Below are positions 10,101 through 18,948 of a stretch of 64,000 bases of DNA, one piece after another (position 1 is the first letter of the stretch; every line of letters starts with the position of its first letter). The DNA comes from Phallusia mammillata. Its lineage: Eukaryota > Chordata > Ascidiacea > Phlebobranchia > Ascidiidae. Under the pieces are notes generated by a model. It was not told the DNA's origin. It did no database searches and saw nothing but the letters and a program-made list of their open reading frames with translations. The stretch lies in contig QLIY01000522.1 of assembly GCA_003260075.1 (NCBI GenBank), positions 48,998-112,997 of the forward strand, given 5' to 3'. Position numbers and translations under genes: made by a program.

Positions 10101-11739
10101 TCCGACTCGTCAGTCGAATGATTTCAATTTCTTATGTCGCCCGCAATCTCAAGATCCCAACCGTGCACAAGTAGATTCATATGCAAGTACGACAGTCGTG
10201 GGGCATTTATTTGATAAATTTAACTCGCAACAAAAACTCCCAAACCAGTGATTTCCAACCACTTGAATTACCGAAGTTAACTACAGTAAAGCTCGGTTGA
10301 TCTGGACCCGTTTGGACCAAATAAATTTCCTGATTAGTCAAAAATCCGGATTAACCGAATCCGTTTAAGGAAGCTATTTTAGCCGACGAGGCTGTAAGTT
10401 TGTGCATAAATATTAAGTGCCACATTTTAGGAAAATCTAACACAATTTTGTTAGTCAGATAAACCTACAATACTCATAATTGAAACTTAAAGCTGGAATC
10501 ACCCAGGCGGTGCTTGGTGGATGAAGACTAATGAGCCTTGTAGCAATGGATGTAAGTTCAGAAAAAACACTTAGTCGTTCACCCTTTGGTTTTAAAGATC
10601 TATATATTACGATGCTGTATTAGCGAAATATATATATCTTTAAAACCAAAGGGTCAACGACTAAGTGGTTTTTCTGAACTTACTTCAGATAAACCTAATT
10701 TGAATTTCAGTATTTCTTCTATACTTTTCTATTTCTTCTAATTTTTTTATGTTTGCCTTCACGGACCCTGGATAACATCCCATAAACCCTTTGATGCCCG
10801 CGAACTTAGGTTACAAACCATTGTTTTAAGCGGCATACAAAGTAATTCCAATGTATCTTTAGGTGACCAGGCATGCGGGATAGAAGGTGGCTGTATAAAC
10901 GGAGCTTGTATTCGCTTAAACACCGGTTTTACTTGCAAATGCAACAGAGGATATCGTCTCAATGCACACACAATGAAATGTGACGGTGAGTAAATACAGG
11001 CTGGTGTCCATGTAGCCCTTTTTACATCCAGGACTGTTGCGCTGTGGCAAAACTGATCGGAATCTTGAAAATCTTTCACGGGCTCATGACGTTGTGAAAC
11101 AATATTACTTAAACGTTTCTACCATTTTTCAGAATTGTTTTTCAAAGCTTTGTAGGTGTGGGTGTACATTTTTTGACATATTGACTATGTGAAGTAATTA
11201 AACCAAGAAGTATTTTTTTCACTTTTAAACAGACACTGCCAAATTTACAGAGCTCTTCTTGCAAATGTATTTGTATTCCGACGTTTTGACGTCCTATACA
11301 GGTCGCCTTCATCAGGCTAAATAAAACTGAATGCGCGTGTTAGAGGCCCAATCATTCGTTATCGCCCAGTGTTTTCGTTGCGTTGTGTCGTGCTTGCGTT
11401 TAATTCTTTTTTCCCTTGTTTATCGTGCACGGTACTGCGCGCATTCAGTGTAATTTACCCAGAAGAGCTCTACAAACTTGATATTATTCCTGGCAGCAAT
11501 AGCTTATATACACTGCCAAAGTGATGTACGGCGGATCTCATTAATGTCCTGTTGTTTCAGATATCAACGAATGCCTGGAACACAACGCCAGATTTCAATT
11601 GTGCATTGGGGGTCGTTGCGTGAACACCCAGGGTTCATTCAGGTGCAACTGTCGCCATGGTTACATACCCTCACCTCGCAACCCTTCCATCTGTGTGTCG
11701 GCTGATCAAGATTACGTCAACGACAGACCGGGCTTTTAG
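541..11739 (+). CDS. LTBP-like: Latent TGF-beta-binding protein-like (LTBP-like) gene, 3' part, 5' end outside the window
   Basis: Secreted extracellular-matrix protein of TB (8-Cys) and EGF modules. I read exons with consistent phases at 541-708, 1070-2828, 3213-3400, 4174-4284, 4972-5076, 5502-5642, 5932-6057, 6498-6692, 7252-7383, 7725-7925, 8564-8698, 9449-9623, 9996-10186, 10863-10985 and 11561-11739 (TAG). Most module exons are phase 1-1, as is usual for fibrillin/LTBP genes. Domain order is TB, long Ser/Thr-rich hinge, three EGF, three cbEGF, TB, two cbEGF, TB, two EGF, stop. The ending TB-EGF-EGF-TB-EGF-EGF is the LTBP C-terminus; fibrillins instead end in a unique furin-cleaved domain, absent here. 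The first exon enters in phase 1, so upstream exons are missing. LTBPs anchor latent TGF-beta complexes in matrix; that role here is inferred from family. Confidence 0.85.
1070..2828 (+). CDS. Long Ser/Thr-rich hinge exon of the LTBP-like gene
   Basis: A single 1.76 kb exon encodes about 585 residues. After the TB tail it is free of cysteine and rich in Thr, Ser, Pro and Glu, a likely heavily O-glycosylated linker comparable in position with LTBP hinge regions. Near its end lies an acidic patch (DDDQDGDDGDALDYWDAL). The open frame runs on to 2925, but a GTACGT donor at 2829 in phase 2 joins cleanly to the phase-2 acceptor at 3213, so I end the exon there. Several long antisense open frames across it are shadows. 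Confidence 0.75.
2927..3035 (+). repeat. Hammerhead-related repeat, family C
   Basis: AACAGCGATTGTTGAAACGT, then CTGCATGATGTATTCTATA, ending TGTGTATAGTGTTCCTAAG. Other copies at 8315-8420 and 40885-40975 plus 41285-41370. A small hairpin (CAACA...TGTTG) precedes GAAACGTC. The shared tail with the 60932-60960 and 38930-38990 repeats links families B and C. Confidence 0.5.
3213..5076 (+). CDS. Three EGF-like domain exons of the LTBP-like gene
   Basis: Exons 3213-3400, 4174-4284 and 4972-5076 each encode one six-cysteine EGF module (for example CIPSPCINDGVC, CASQPCENRGLC, CESLSCAHGKC). None has the DxDE calcium signature, so these are ordinary EGF domains. The first exon also carries an acidic stretch joining the hinge. 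Introns hold a C-run with a false duplication (3843-3852) and tRNA-like SINE ends near 4335-4640. Confidence 0.85.
4335..4640. repeat. Two facing tRNA-like SINE ends
   Basis: GGGTTCGAATCCCACCGCAG on the plus strand near 4386 and GCGGCGGGATTCGAACCTA (B-box complement) near 4571, with an A-box-like TTTAGTTGGTTATGC on the minus strand near 4620. The acceptor and T stems do not pair well enough for a tRNA gene. Confidence 0.55.
5502..6692 (+). CDS. Three calcium-binding EGF exons of the LTBP-like gene
   Basis: Exons 5502-5642, 5932-6057 and 6498-6692 begin with DVDEC, DVDEC and DLDEC respectively, and carry the N..G(S/T)(F/Y) hydroxylation-type signature (NTMGSFRC, NSRGSYFC, NVPGTYRC), so they are cbEGF modules. 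The last exon continues into a charged Glu/Arg-rich linker (SDEGEEEPHERQEEE) before the next TB domain. The tail of that exon is repeated after a single N at 6808, which looks like a contig join. Confidence 0.85.
6063..6120 (+). repeat. Short tandem repeat (CACCTGTCAATTACGTGTCAA)
   Basis: Two and a half copies of a 22-bp unit directly after the GTAATC donor of the second cbEGF exon. Confidence 0.7.
6960..7160 (+). repeat. Short array of the same tandem repeat as 42640-43030
   Basis: Two to three units with CTCCCTGAGTACACTGAGGA and TGTGTGCAACATATGATG. Located in the LTBP intron before the second TB domain. Confidence 0.65.
7252..7795 (+). CDS. Second TB (8-Cys) domain of the LTBP-like gene
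   Basis: Exon 7252-7383 encodes SCYADDRTCSV, then NVTERECCCTFGRAWGDC and NSCPFIRT; the next exon (from 7725) supplies LLCPHGHGLIPA. Eight cysteines are present. In sequence style it is closest to the LTBP third TB domain, but only two residues (NS) separate cysteines 6 and 7, so the Phe-Pro insertion tied to covalent TGF-beta propeptide binding is not seen. Confidence 0.85.
7725..8698 (+). CDS. Two cbEGF exons between TB domains of the LTBP-like gene
   Basis: Exon 7725-7925 holds the end of the second TB domain and a cbEGF starting DVDECSVFGNSVAC. Exon 8564-8698 starts DFNECTLPYKCVDGTC with NTVGSFHC. Both are phase 1-1. A hAT-type MITE (8127-8301) and a hammerhead-like repeat lie in the intron between them. 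Confidence 0.85.
8127..8301. mobile_element. hAT-type MITE, family CAGTGGTGGGATTC
   Basis: 175 bp element with terminal inverted repeats CAGTGGTGGGATTCAG and its complement at 8286-8301, flanked by 8-bp repeats CCTGTAGT / CCTGTATT. Internal AACCGGCTGA motifs repeat. No coding capacity. A second copy lies at 43409. Confidence 0.85.
9012..9164. mobile_element. Pogo/Tigger-type MITE
   Basis: About 153 bp, left end AAAGTAAACCTCGGTGAATC, right end GGATTAACCAAGGTTTACTG followed by TA. Internal CGACATCAGTTAATCCGGA. The part 8823-8927 is the same element from the neighbouring contig, repeated because of the spacer at 8928-8938. Confidence 0.75.
9449..10186 (+). CDS. Third TB (8-Cys) domain of the LTBP-like gene
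   Basis: Exon 9449-9623 carries a Thr-rich lead (TITTTTPATTTT) and then PCYTELSANSIC. A GTACCA donor in phase 2 joins the acceptor at 9996, giving TGTTDFTFVTPQTN and HFVQDCCCADGDSWGYSC, KCPTRQS and FLCRPQ. Eight cysteines are present. I chose the 9449 acceptor because the one at 9429 would put the exon out of phase with its neighbour. Confidence 0.75.
10284..10370. mobile_element. Pogo/Tigger-type MITE fragment
   Basis: Starts TA-CAGTAAAGCTCGGTTGATC and holds AATCCGGATTAACCGAATCC; the far terminus is not found, so it is truncated. Confidence 0.6.
10555..10680. mobile_element. Foldback MITE flanked by TA
   Basis: 126 bp with arms of about 50 bp: AGTTCAGAAAAAACACTTAG near the left, reverse complement CTAAGTGGTTTTTCTGAACT at the right, TA at both borders. 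The centre is AT-rich. Tc1/mariner-type insertion is likely; the RNA would form a long hairpin in the LTBP intron. Confidence 0.8.
10863..11739 (+). CDS. Last two EGF domains and stop of the LTBP-like gene
   Basis: Exon 10863-10985 encodes an EGF module (ACGIEGGCINGACIRL, TGFTCKCNRGY). Exon 11561-11739 encodes a cbEGF (DINECLEHNARF, NTQGSFRCNCRHGY) and a short tail DQDYVNDRPGF before TAG. The protein ends 20 residues or so after the last cysteine, as LTBPs do. The intron contains an inverted hammerhead-like repeat pair near 11230-11510. Confidence 0.85.
11230..11510. repeat. Inverted pair of hammerhead-like terminal repeats (family A)
   Basis: Left arm (minus sense) holds the core at 11283-11315, right arm near 11445-11510 has the matching end AGAAGAGCTCTACAAAC and CCTGGCAGCAATAGCTTATA but has lost the core. 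In minus sense the core starts CTGATGA, then a hairpin, then AAAAC in place of GAAAC. Confidence 0.55.
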
Positions 11740-11958
11740 CGTATTGTATTGCGATTTCGTTTGGGCGCCAGCGACTCCATGTAATAAGATAATAATAATA
11801 TTACACAACACATAACTCGATTTTATGGGCTATACATAAACGTTTTTGAATACAGAGCTGTTAGTTTGACAACAGAAGATAGGATTGCACAAGTCTAACA
11901 AATGGTCTGTCTATTACCTTGCATTCAAGTATTACATGTATTGAACACAGCTTAAAGT

Positions 11959-13779
11959 TTAGCCTTCATTTCCATCAATTTCTTCGCTCTTTACCAAAGC
12001 TTGCAAACGATCCATAGGCTTTTCTGACCCAGCATTTTCATCAGTAGATATTTTGTCACCTATTGAAAAGTCCACTTGCTTAGCAGGCAAGACTGAATTT
12101 AGCTTGTCATGAATGTCTTGAACTTTTATTGGTCCCGCTTGGTCTTTAAGATTGCGAATAGAAGTTGCAAGTGAGCCATACATGTCAGAAATGACCCGAT
12201 GTGGCAACAGGGTCCTTATGCAAGTGTTGATGTGAGGAATTGTGTCATCCACAAATGCAGTACAAAATCTTGCAAATGCCTTTCGCTCTGTTTCGCTAAA
12301 CGCTGGTTCCTCAGCCTGTTGATAAGCTAAAATGGCATTTGTAACTCTTTCGAGAGACTTTGAAATTATTACTGGCAAGTCGATTGCCATTGACAATGAA
12401 CAACACGTTCGCAAGTGATTAAATGCTGCTAAGATTCCATTCAAATAGACAGCAAGTGGAAGAAAGTCTAATAAGCTTATTGGAGGCTGGGGAGTTGCTG
12501 GAAGACCTGATGTACTCAGGGTCATGGAGTCAGACATGGATGATTGACTTGATGAAATAGAAGTTACAATCAAAGAGTATGAGAGCATGTCTGTTTCAAA
12601 CTCCTGAGTTGCTTGCTCAACCATTTTTACACATGTTTCCAGAGCATAGTGTTGAAATATAGGGACCAAAAGACACCGGAAATCTGCACCCACTCGGCTG
12701 AATGATTGGCCAAAGTACATGCACTGGCCCAAAATTGAATCCAACCTGTTTCCAACACCAATTTCCAAGCAACTCTTCAGAATAGATAGAAAGCAGTCTA
12801 TGCGATATATCAACCAACAGTGAAAAACTGAAGCTTCTGAGGGGCTGTCATCACTAAGACCACTACGATCAAACACAACTGCAGTGTCATCAGAGAAAAT
12901 AGCCCTGTATTGGGTGACAATGTCAAACAAATGCACACGACAAACTTCAATTGTGCGTGTGATACAATCATAGCAATCATTCTCAGTTTCACCAACCGAA
13001 ATGGAGAGTAATATACCTTCCAACCAGGAGTTCCGTGCCTGTAAAAACTTAAGTCGCAATTCTGTCTCAGTAAAACATTCAAGACGGCGTAGAAATCCAA
13101 CAACCCTTAAGCAAGCTGGAAGTTGAATTGTTGTACGAAGCTGCCCCAAAAGTTGATCAAGCATCAGCTGAGCAGACTGTTGAATATCTTTTACAATGCC
13201 AGCAACTACTGGGATTTCTGAAATAAAACTCTTCTTATTTAGTCTCTTAACATAAAACAGCAACTCAAGGGCATCTTCATAATATTGATTTCGAACACAG
13301 GTGTCCATAAGTTGCGGGATCTCTAGGATTTCAAGCAATTCTGTGTGGCGGGTAAGGGTTAGAGAATTAACATGCCTTATCATTCCAATGTCAGATGCCT
13401 CTTTTGCAAACTTCTTTCCATGCTCAGACAATGTGGGAAGTTTTTCAATCATGCTTTGTAGTTTCTCTTCAACAATTCCGAAATCCTGAAAGATATCTCT
13501 GGAACATTCAGCAGTTCTGATAAACGTTTTATAATTGTGAAATGCCAAATCTAAGGTTTGTTCGAGAACATTTGCTTTCTCATGTTGAAGGCGCTGTGGC
13601 TCTTGGTTTAGTTGTTGAATTCCCTGAGAGCAGAGTTTGGAGAGATATTGTGAAAAATCTGGATTAGATCGTTGCTCTTCTGAAAACTTGTCCTTGAAAA
13701 TTGAGGAAAGAACACTTTCGTCATCTATGTCAATGCTAGCTGTTTCTTCCATTATTGATATGACCGATGTGTATTTCAA
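11959..13779 (-). CDS. COG8: Conserved oligomeric Golgi complex subunit 8
   Basis: A 606-residue single-exon open frame. It belongs to the COG8/Dor1 family: the block LEILEIPQLMDTCVRNQYYE followed by ALELLFYVKRLN near residues 140-175, IQLPACLRVVGFLRRL near 225, RVHLFDIVTQYRAIFSDD near 285 and GQCMYFGQSFSRVGADFR near 350-370 are family hallmarks. COG8 is part of lobe B of the eight-subunit tether that captures intra-Golgi retrograde vesicles. The length matches the family. A second in-frame Met (position 13752, MEETASIDIDDES) ten codons in fits the family N-terminus better and may be the true start. It converges on the LTBP-like gene (220 bp apart) and diverges from the SLC22 cluster. Confidence 0.93.
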   Translation of the reverse strand: MKYTSVISIMEETASIDIDDESVLSSIFKDKFSEEQRSNPDFSQYLSKLCSQGIQQLNQEPQRLQHEKANVLEQTLDLAFHNYKTFIRTAECSRDIFQDFGIVEEKLQSMIEKLPTLSEHGKKFAKEASDIGMIRHVNSLTLTRHTELLEILEIPQLMDTCVRNQYYEDALELLFYVKRLNKKSFISEIPVVAGIVKDIQQSAQLMLDQLLGQLRTTIQLPACLRVVGFLRRLECFTETELRLKFLQARNSWLEGILLSISVGETENDCYDCITRTIEVCRVHLFDIVTQYRAIFSDDTAVVFDRSGLSDDSPSEASVFHCWLIYRIDCFLSILKSCLEIGVGNRLDSILGQCMYFGQSFSRVGADFRCLLVPIFQHYALETCVKMVEQATQEFETDMLSYSLIVTSISSSQSSMSDSMTLSTSGLPATPQPPISLLDFLPLAVYLNGILAAFNHLRTCCSLSMAIDLPVIISKSLERVTNAILAYQQAEEPAFSETERKAFARFCTAFVDDTIPHINTCIRTLLPHRVISDMYGSLATSIRNLKDQAGPIKVQDIHDKLNSVLPAKQVDFSIGDKISTDENAGSEKPMDRLQALVKSEEIDGNEG

Positions 13780-14615
13780 ATGCCTTGAAAAACAGATGAT
13801 TTATTTTGCCTGAAACATTTGTAAAATTGCAAGGTAAGAAAATGAAAAAAAAAAGAATTAGGAATCTTGTGAATGTGATGCAATATTAAAGCATAATAAA
13901 CACAAAACAATTTTTTACAAGTGTATTTTATGTATTTTTACAACATTTAATGGTATACTAAATAGCGTAGCTTGTTAAAACTTTAAACAATTATAATTGT
14001 GTATAAATTTGCTACCTTTGGTTTATTAGATTGAACTTGGATTTAGGATTGTATTGCTCAAAACTAAAACGTTTTAACCATAAAGCAAACAAACAAATAT
14101 TTTAGGTTCGCATGCAATCACAAAAACCCTTTAGTTTATTTAATTAAAACTTCACCTTGCAAAAAATAAACATGCAACGAACAAATTCGCTGTAGCGAAC
14201 TATGACGTTTTCCGTTGACTCATCAATTTGTGGACTTAATTAATTTCTGGCATTATGGTTGGTATCACCATAATATCTATGGTATCACATAAGCAGCTTA
14301 CAATTGCTAATGAATTTTTATTTTTGGTTGCAATATTCCAAAACGGCCAAGCTAAGTATAAATGGTAACAATGTTAATTATCTGCTGAAATCAGTCAAGC
14401 GAAAATTTTTCAACAACAACAAAAGATTTTTTAATGCAAACTTATGCATAATGCAGCTTGTGCGCAGTGGTCCTTTGAAATTACATAGGCTGTATTTTCT
14501 TGTTTTTTAATATAATGCATGGTTTTGTTTGCTTCAGATGATTTACAAATTCTTATAATTTTGTTTGTTATTCAATCGTAATACCCAGCAAATGATTACT
14601 TTCAGTGTGACCAAA
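13780..14615. other. Intergenic region between divergent COG8 and SLC22 copy 1
   Basis: AT-rich, no coding signal. It must hold both 5' ends. A pyrimidine-AG (TTACTTTCAG) ends at 14606, just before the SLC22 start codon. Confidence 0.5.
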
Positions 14616-17600
14616 ATGGATGCAGAAAAAGCTTTAGAAGTAGTTGGTGGATTTGGTCGGTATCAAATTGGGGCCACAGCATTAATTTGTCTTGCAAATG
14701 TAAGTTTGCTGTTTTAGTTATTTGTGATAGAAACATTTAATTTAAAACCAAAACTTTCCTAGTAAAATTTGCCATTCACAGCGCAAAACATGCAATTATT
14801 ATGTATTTTTTTGCAGTTCATTTATGGCCAGCAGTTGGTTTTAATGGTTATAGTGGGAGCAACACCAAACATCACAATGGAGAATCAAAAAAACCTTACA
14901 ACCATAGTAACTGATGTAAGATTTGAAATTTGAACATTGTATTTCCTTTTACACAAAGAACCAAATTTTTACTTGTTTTATCGACAGTTCGATCTCTATG
15001 GTGAAAAGTGGGTGACTGACCTTATTCAGGGCCTCTGCATGGGAGGATTTCTGGTTGGAGCTGTGGTGTTTGGCCAAGCATCAGATTTAATTGGTCGAAA
15101 ACCTGTCTTTTTGTTAAGTACGCTTTTATATCAAAAACCGTACCTTAAATTATTGCTAGTGCTTTAACATGTCAATTTTAGCTTCCATTCTGATGGTGAT
15201 ATCATGCTTTTGTTCTGGATTTACTACAAATTGGAAAACATTTGCTGTCAGTCGCTTCTTTGTTGGTTTGTTCCTTGGAGGGGCAGGTGTTGCCTTGTTT
15301 GTTACTTTGAGCGAAATCACTGGAAAAAGTGTTTGGACCAAAGTTGGTTAGTGATTTAAGACTTTCAAATTAAGTATATTTTGCTTGTTTACAATGTGCA
15401 ACATTCATAGTATACCAGGCCTATTAAAGGTGTCATACTGAATCAGCTGGTATTCCAATTCATACTCATATTCATCTTAGCAACATTTTAGTTTTTTTCA
15501 AGGTATGTAAAGCCTTGGTAACATTATCTCCTTGCAGGTCTAATTTATCAATGCTCATTTTCGCTTGGAATTGTGTTTCTTGCTGGGCTTTCATATGCAA
15601 TACAGAAATGGAGGATAATTTGCTTGGTCACCAGTGGACTAGGAGTGGTTATCCTGTCTCCAATAGTTTTCTTGTATGTGAACTGTTATTTTCTGTGCCT
15701 CTAAATATTTATTGATTAGCCCCCCCCCCATATGCAATACAGAAATGGAGGATAATTTGCTTGGTCACCAGTGGACTGGGAGTGGTTATCCTGTCTCCTA
15801 TAGTTTTCTTGTATGTGAACTGTTGTTTTCTGTGCTTCTGAATAATTGTTGATGATGTTTGTTTACATTTTTGCAGCATTCCTGAATCTCCAAAATGGCT
15901 TTATGCAGTTGGTAAAAGTGAAAAGGCTGAAAAAGTATTTCAAAAAATTGCCAGATGGAATGGAAAAGATGCAACCAGTAGGTTTTTTTCTTATACATCA
16001 AATTATCTTTGTTGGTCTGCAAGTTGCAAATATAGATGATGATTGTTGAAGCAATTTTACATTTTGTACTGTAATTCTAAAAATGCACTCCTTACAATCA
16101 CACAGTTTTCTGATCTGTAAGCTGTGAAGTGCATTACCAAAAGCAAGTAGCACTTTGTTATTTTGCACAAACAAATTATCAACTGCCTAAAGTTATTGGA
16201 AAAGGCATATTATGCCCCCCCCCCAGGTTTTTTTCTTATACATCCAATTTTTCTTTGCTTGTCTGCAAGTTGCAAATATAGATGATGGTTGCAAAGCAAT
16301 TTTACATTTTGTACTGTAATTCTAAAAATGCATGTTTTACAATCACACATTTTTCTGATCTGAAGGCTGTGAAGTGCATTACCAAAAGCAAGTAGCACAT
16401 TGTTATTTTGCACAAACAAATTATCAACTGCTTACAGTTATTGGAAAAGGCATATTATATTATTTCAGATCTTGCCCTGGATCATGTCAGTGAAGAAAGT
16501 CAGAAGAAAACACACACTTTCCTTGACATGTTTCGATACAAGAAACTAGCTGTGTGGCTCTTTTCTATGGCAGTTGTTTGGTAAACTTTTGGTACACCCT
16601 TTTTATACCAGTAAACCAAAACATACAATTTGCCCAGGTTTACTTCTTCATTGGTGTACTACGGACTGACAATGAGTGCATCAGATTTGACTTCAGATTT
16701 GTACATCGGTGTTGCACTTTTGGGAGCGGTTGAAATTCCAGCTATCTTGTCTTGTATGTTTTTAATGGATTTCAAATGGTTCGTTTAACTTTACTATGTG
16801 CTTTTTTTACAATCTTGGTTTATCATTTCAATTTTTGCCCCCCCCCCCTACGGACTGACAATGAGTGCATCAGATTTGACTTCAGATTTGTACATAGGTG
16901 TTGCACTTTTGGGGGCAGTTGAAATTCCAGCCATCTTGTCTTGTATGTTTTTGATGGATTTTAAATGGTTTGTTGTAACTTGCCTGTGTAATTTTGTTAC
17001 AATTGTGATTTATCATTTCAACTGTTATTTAAGGCTGGGCAGAAGAGGAACCGTCTTAGTGTTGTTTTTAATCTGTTTTGCTGTAAGTGTGACCACTATA
17101 TTTGTTCCAGGTATGTGATTATATATGTTTGTCATAAGTTTCAACTACCAGTTTTTTGTACGGATTAATTTCTATTGTTAATTGCAGCAAAATATGGTAC
17201 AGCTATCCTGGCATTGGGGCTGACTAGTAAATTGTGTTCCTCTGGTATCTTTGCCGTGATCTATGTCTACACCACTGAGATATTTCCTACACCACTGCGC
17301 ACTGTTGCACTTGGAACATCTTCTACTGTTGCTCGAATAGGCGCCATTGTTGCATCATTTATTCCTCTATTGGTATATTTTTTGTGATGTACAAATTGTG
17401 ATCAATGTTAGCATTTGCATAGTAGAGTTTAATCCGGTTGTTTCTTGGTTCAATTTACAGCTGGTTGATTTACCAATTTTGCCATACATTTTGTTTGGTG
17501 CCTCAACATTTCTTGCTGCCATATTGACATTGCTGCTGCCAGAAACATTAGGAAAACCAATGCCACAAACTGTTGAGGAGGTTGTTAATGCATCCTACCA

Positions 17601-17738
17601 AACTCTGGAACAAGCTGAAAATGAAACTCTCGTTCAGGTTTTTGTTTCAAACATAATGTGGATTTTAAACATAAAATATGAATGTGTTCTCTCTTGTAGG
17701 CTGAAGAACAGAACTTTGGAGTTTCAGTGAGGGCTTAA
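14616..17738 (+). CDS. SLC22-type organic ion transporter, copy 1
   Basis: Twelve exons with consistent phases: 14616-14699, 14817-14915, 14988-15117, 15182-15346, 15538-15673, 15877-15977, 16469-16580, 16638-16778 (or its second copy ending 16967), 17034-17110, 17188-17372, 17461-17637, 17700-17738; about 481 residues. It is a twelve-helix MFS carrier. SLC22 hallmarks are FGQASDLIGRKPV (loop 2-3), FIPESPKWLYAVGKSEKAEK (after TM6) and TEIFPTPLRTVALGTSSTVA (TM10-11). Substrate cannot be read from sequence. The TM1-TM2 extracellular loop, large and Cys-rich in OCT/OAT proteins, is only about 35 residues here with an N-glycosylation site (NIT). Contig spacers at 15720, 16215 and 16838 falsely repeat part of two exons. 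Confidence 0.88.
15720..15729. other. Contig spacer duplicating part of SLC22 copy 1 exon 5
   Basis: TATGCAATACAGAAATGGAG before the run (about 15592) is repeated right after it (15731), including the end of the exon and its donor. Confidence 0.8.
16838..16848. other. Contig spacer duplicating part of SLC22 copy 1 exon 8
   Basis: TACGGACTGACAATGAGTGC occurs before and after the run with a few base differences; both pieces end at the same donor position. Confidence 0.8.
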
Positions 17739-18948
17739 TGATGTTGAGACCAAATGTGTTGCCACTTGCCTCCCTCTGGATACTGTGTATTTTGTTTGTT
17801 GCACGGGATATGCACTATAATCTTACCTTTTAAGTTATGTGTTTACATTTTTAACAAAATATCTACCTTTAAAAAAGTTAGCACATTTCATTGGTACATG
17901 TCTTCAAAAACGCAATTTTTGCTTTTAATTGCATTGGTAATTTGTACATGTAGTGTACAAGTATAACTTCTACCTCATTCATAAAACCACTGTAGGACTT
18001 GATTCTATGTGAGATAGCAAGAAACAAAACACTTTAACGTTTTTATGGAGCAAACTGCCTTTAATGCTTTTGGTACACAAAAATGACACATTTTGAGAAG
18101 ATTTTTTGATACTGTACTTTTATGCACCAGTATTTTTTTCTTTTTGTTGCACGATACAATACACAAAACTGTATGCAGTGTTGAAAACTGTTACTGATGT
18201 TCCGTATGTACATTCGAATACGTTTCTCGGCATGATATCATTTGCTGTTTTGAAAGTATGTTCTACAGTAAAGATATATGTGTAATGATTTTGAGCTTTT
18301 TTGTTTTGAAAGTGAGGTCGGTTCCGTTTTTGACAATCGTTCTTTGTTTTCTTTCCTAACAAAATGATGCCAAGTGACGTTCAGTGGTAGGTTACAATAG
18401 TTTTCATGATGGAAATATGTTCTCAGTTTTCATAAACACGTGTTTTATCGTTATGGGCCTATTTAACTGAAAGTTGTCCGGTACAATAGGTATATGCTCT
18501 TTTTAGATTACTACGTCGTCAATGTCCCTAAATATGTATGTGACGTTGCACCGGCTAAGCTAACGACCAGTTTTTAAATAGCCTGGGGTGCACTTACTAG
18601 TTACTACCATTGGATTGTTTTGAAGTTCGGCTAATGCAAGCTCGCAAAAATTTAAGCAACTCAGCGAAAACCATAAACAAAGGCCATCGACGAACAGCGT
18701 TGATAGACAGAAGTCACAGAACAAAGACAAACAGATGGTAGCCAGACGCGCGTAATTGAAAACACAAAGTTGCGTTGGTTTGTACTTTGTGGATGCTAAT
18801 TGGAGTGACCTATATTGATTTATGTGTATAGCATTGTAAGTGCAGAAAATTGTAACTACCTGTTTGTTATTGTTCCACAAGAAATTTGTCTTTGAAAATG
18901 TTAACTAATATCAAATAAACTTTGAATTTAGACAACCTAATCTGAATT
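17739..18948. other. Intergenic region between SLC22 copies 1 and 2
   Basis: AT-rich; I see no gene or recognised repeat. Open frames here show no family features. Confidence 0.45.

Noticed and set aside
541..11739. The TB/EGF gene as a fibrillin
   Set aside because: It ends shortly after the last EGF without the fibrillin C-terminal unique domain, has a long hinge and few EGF modules, and has the LTBP order at the C-terminus.
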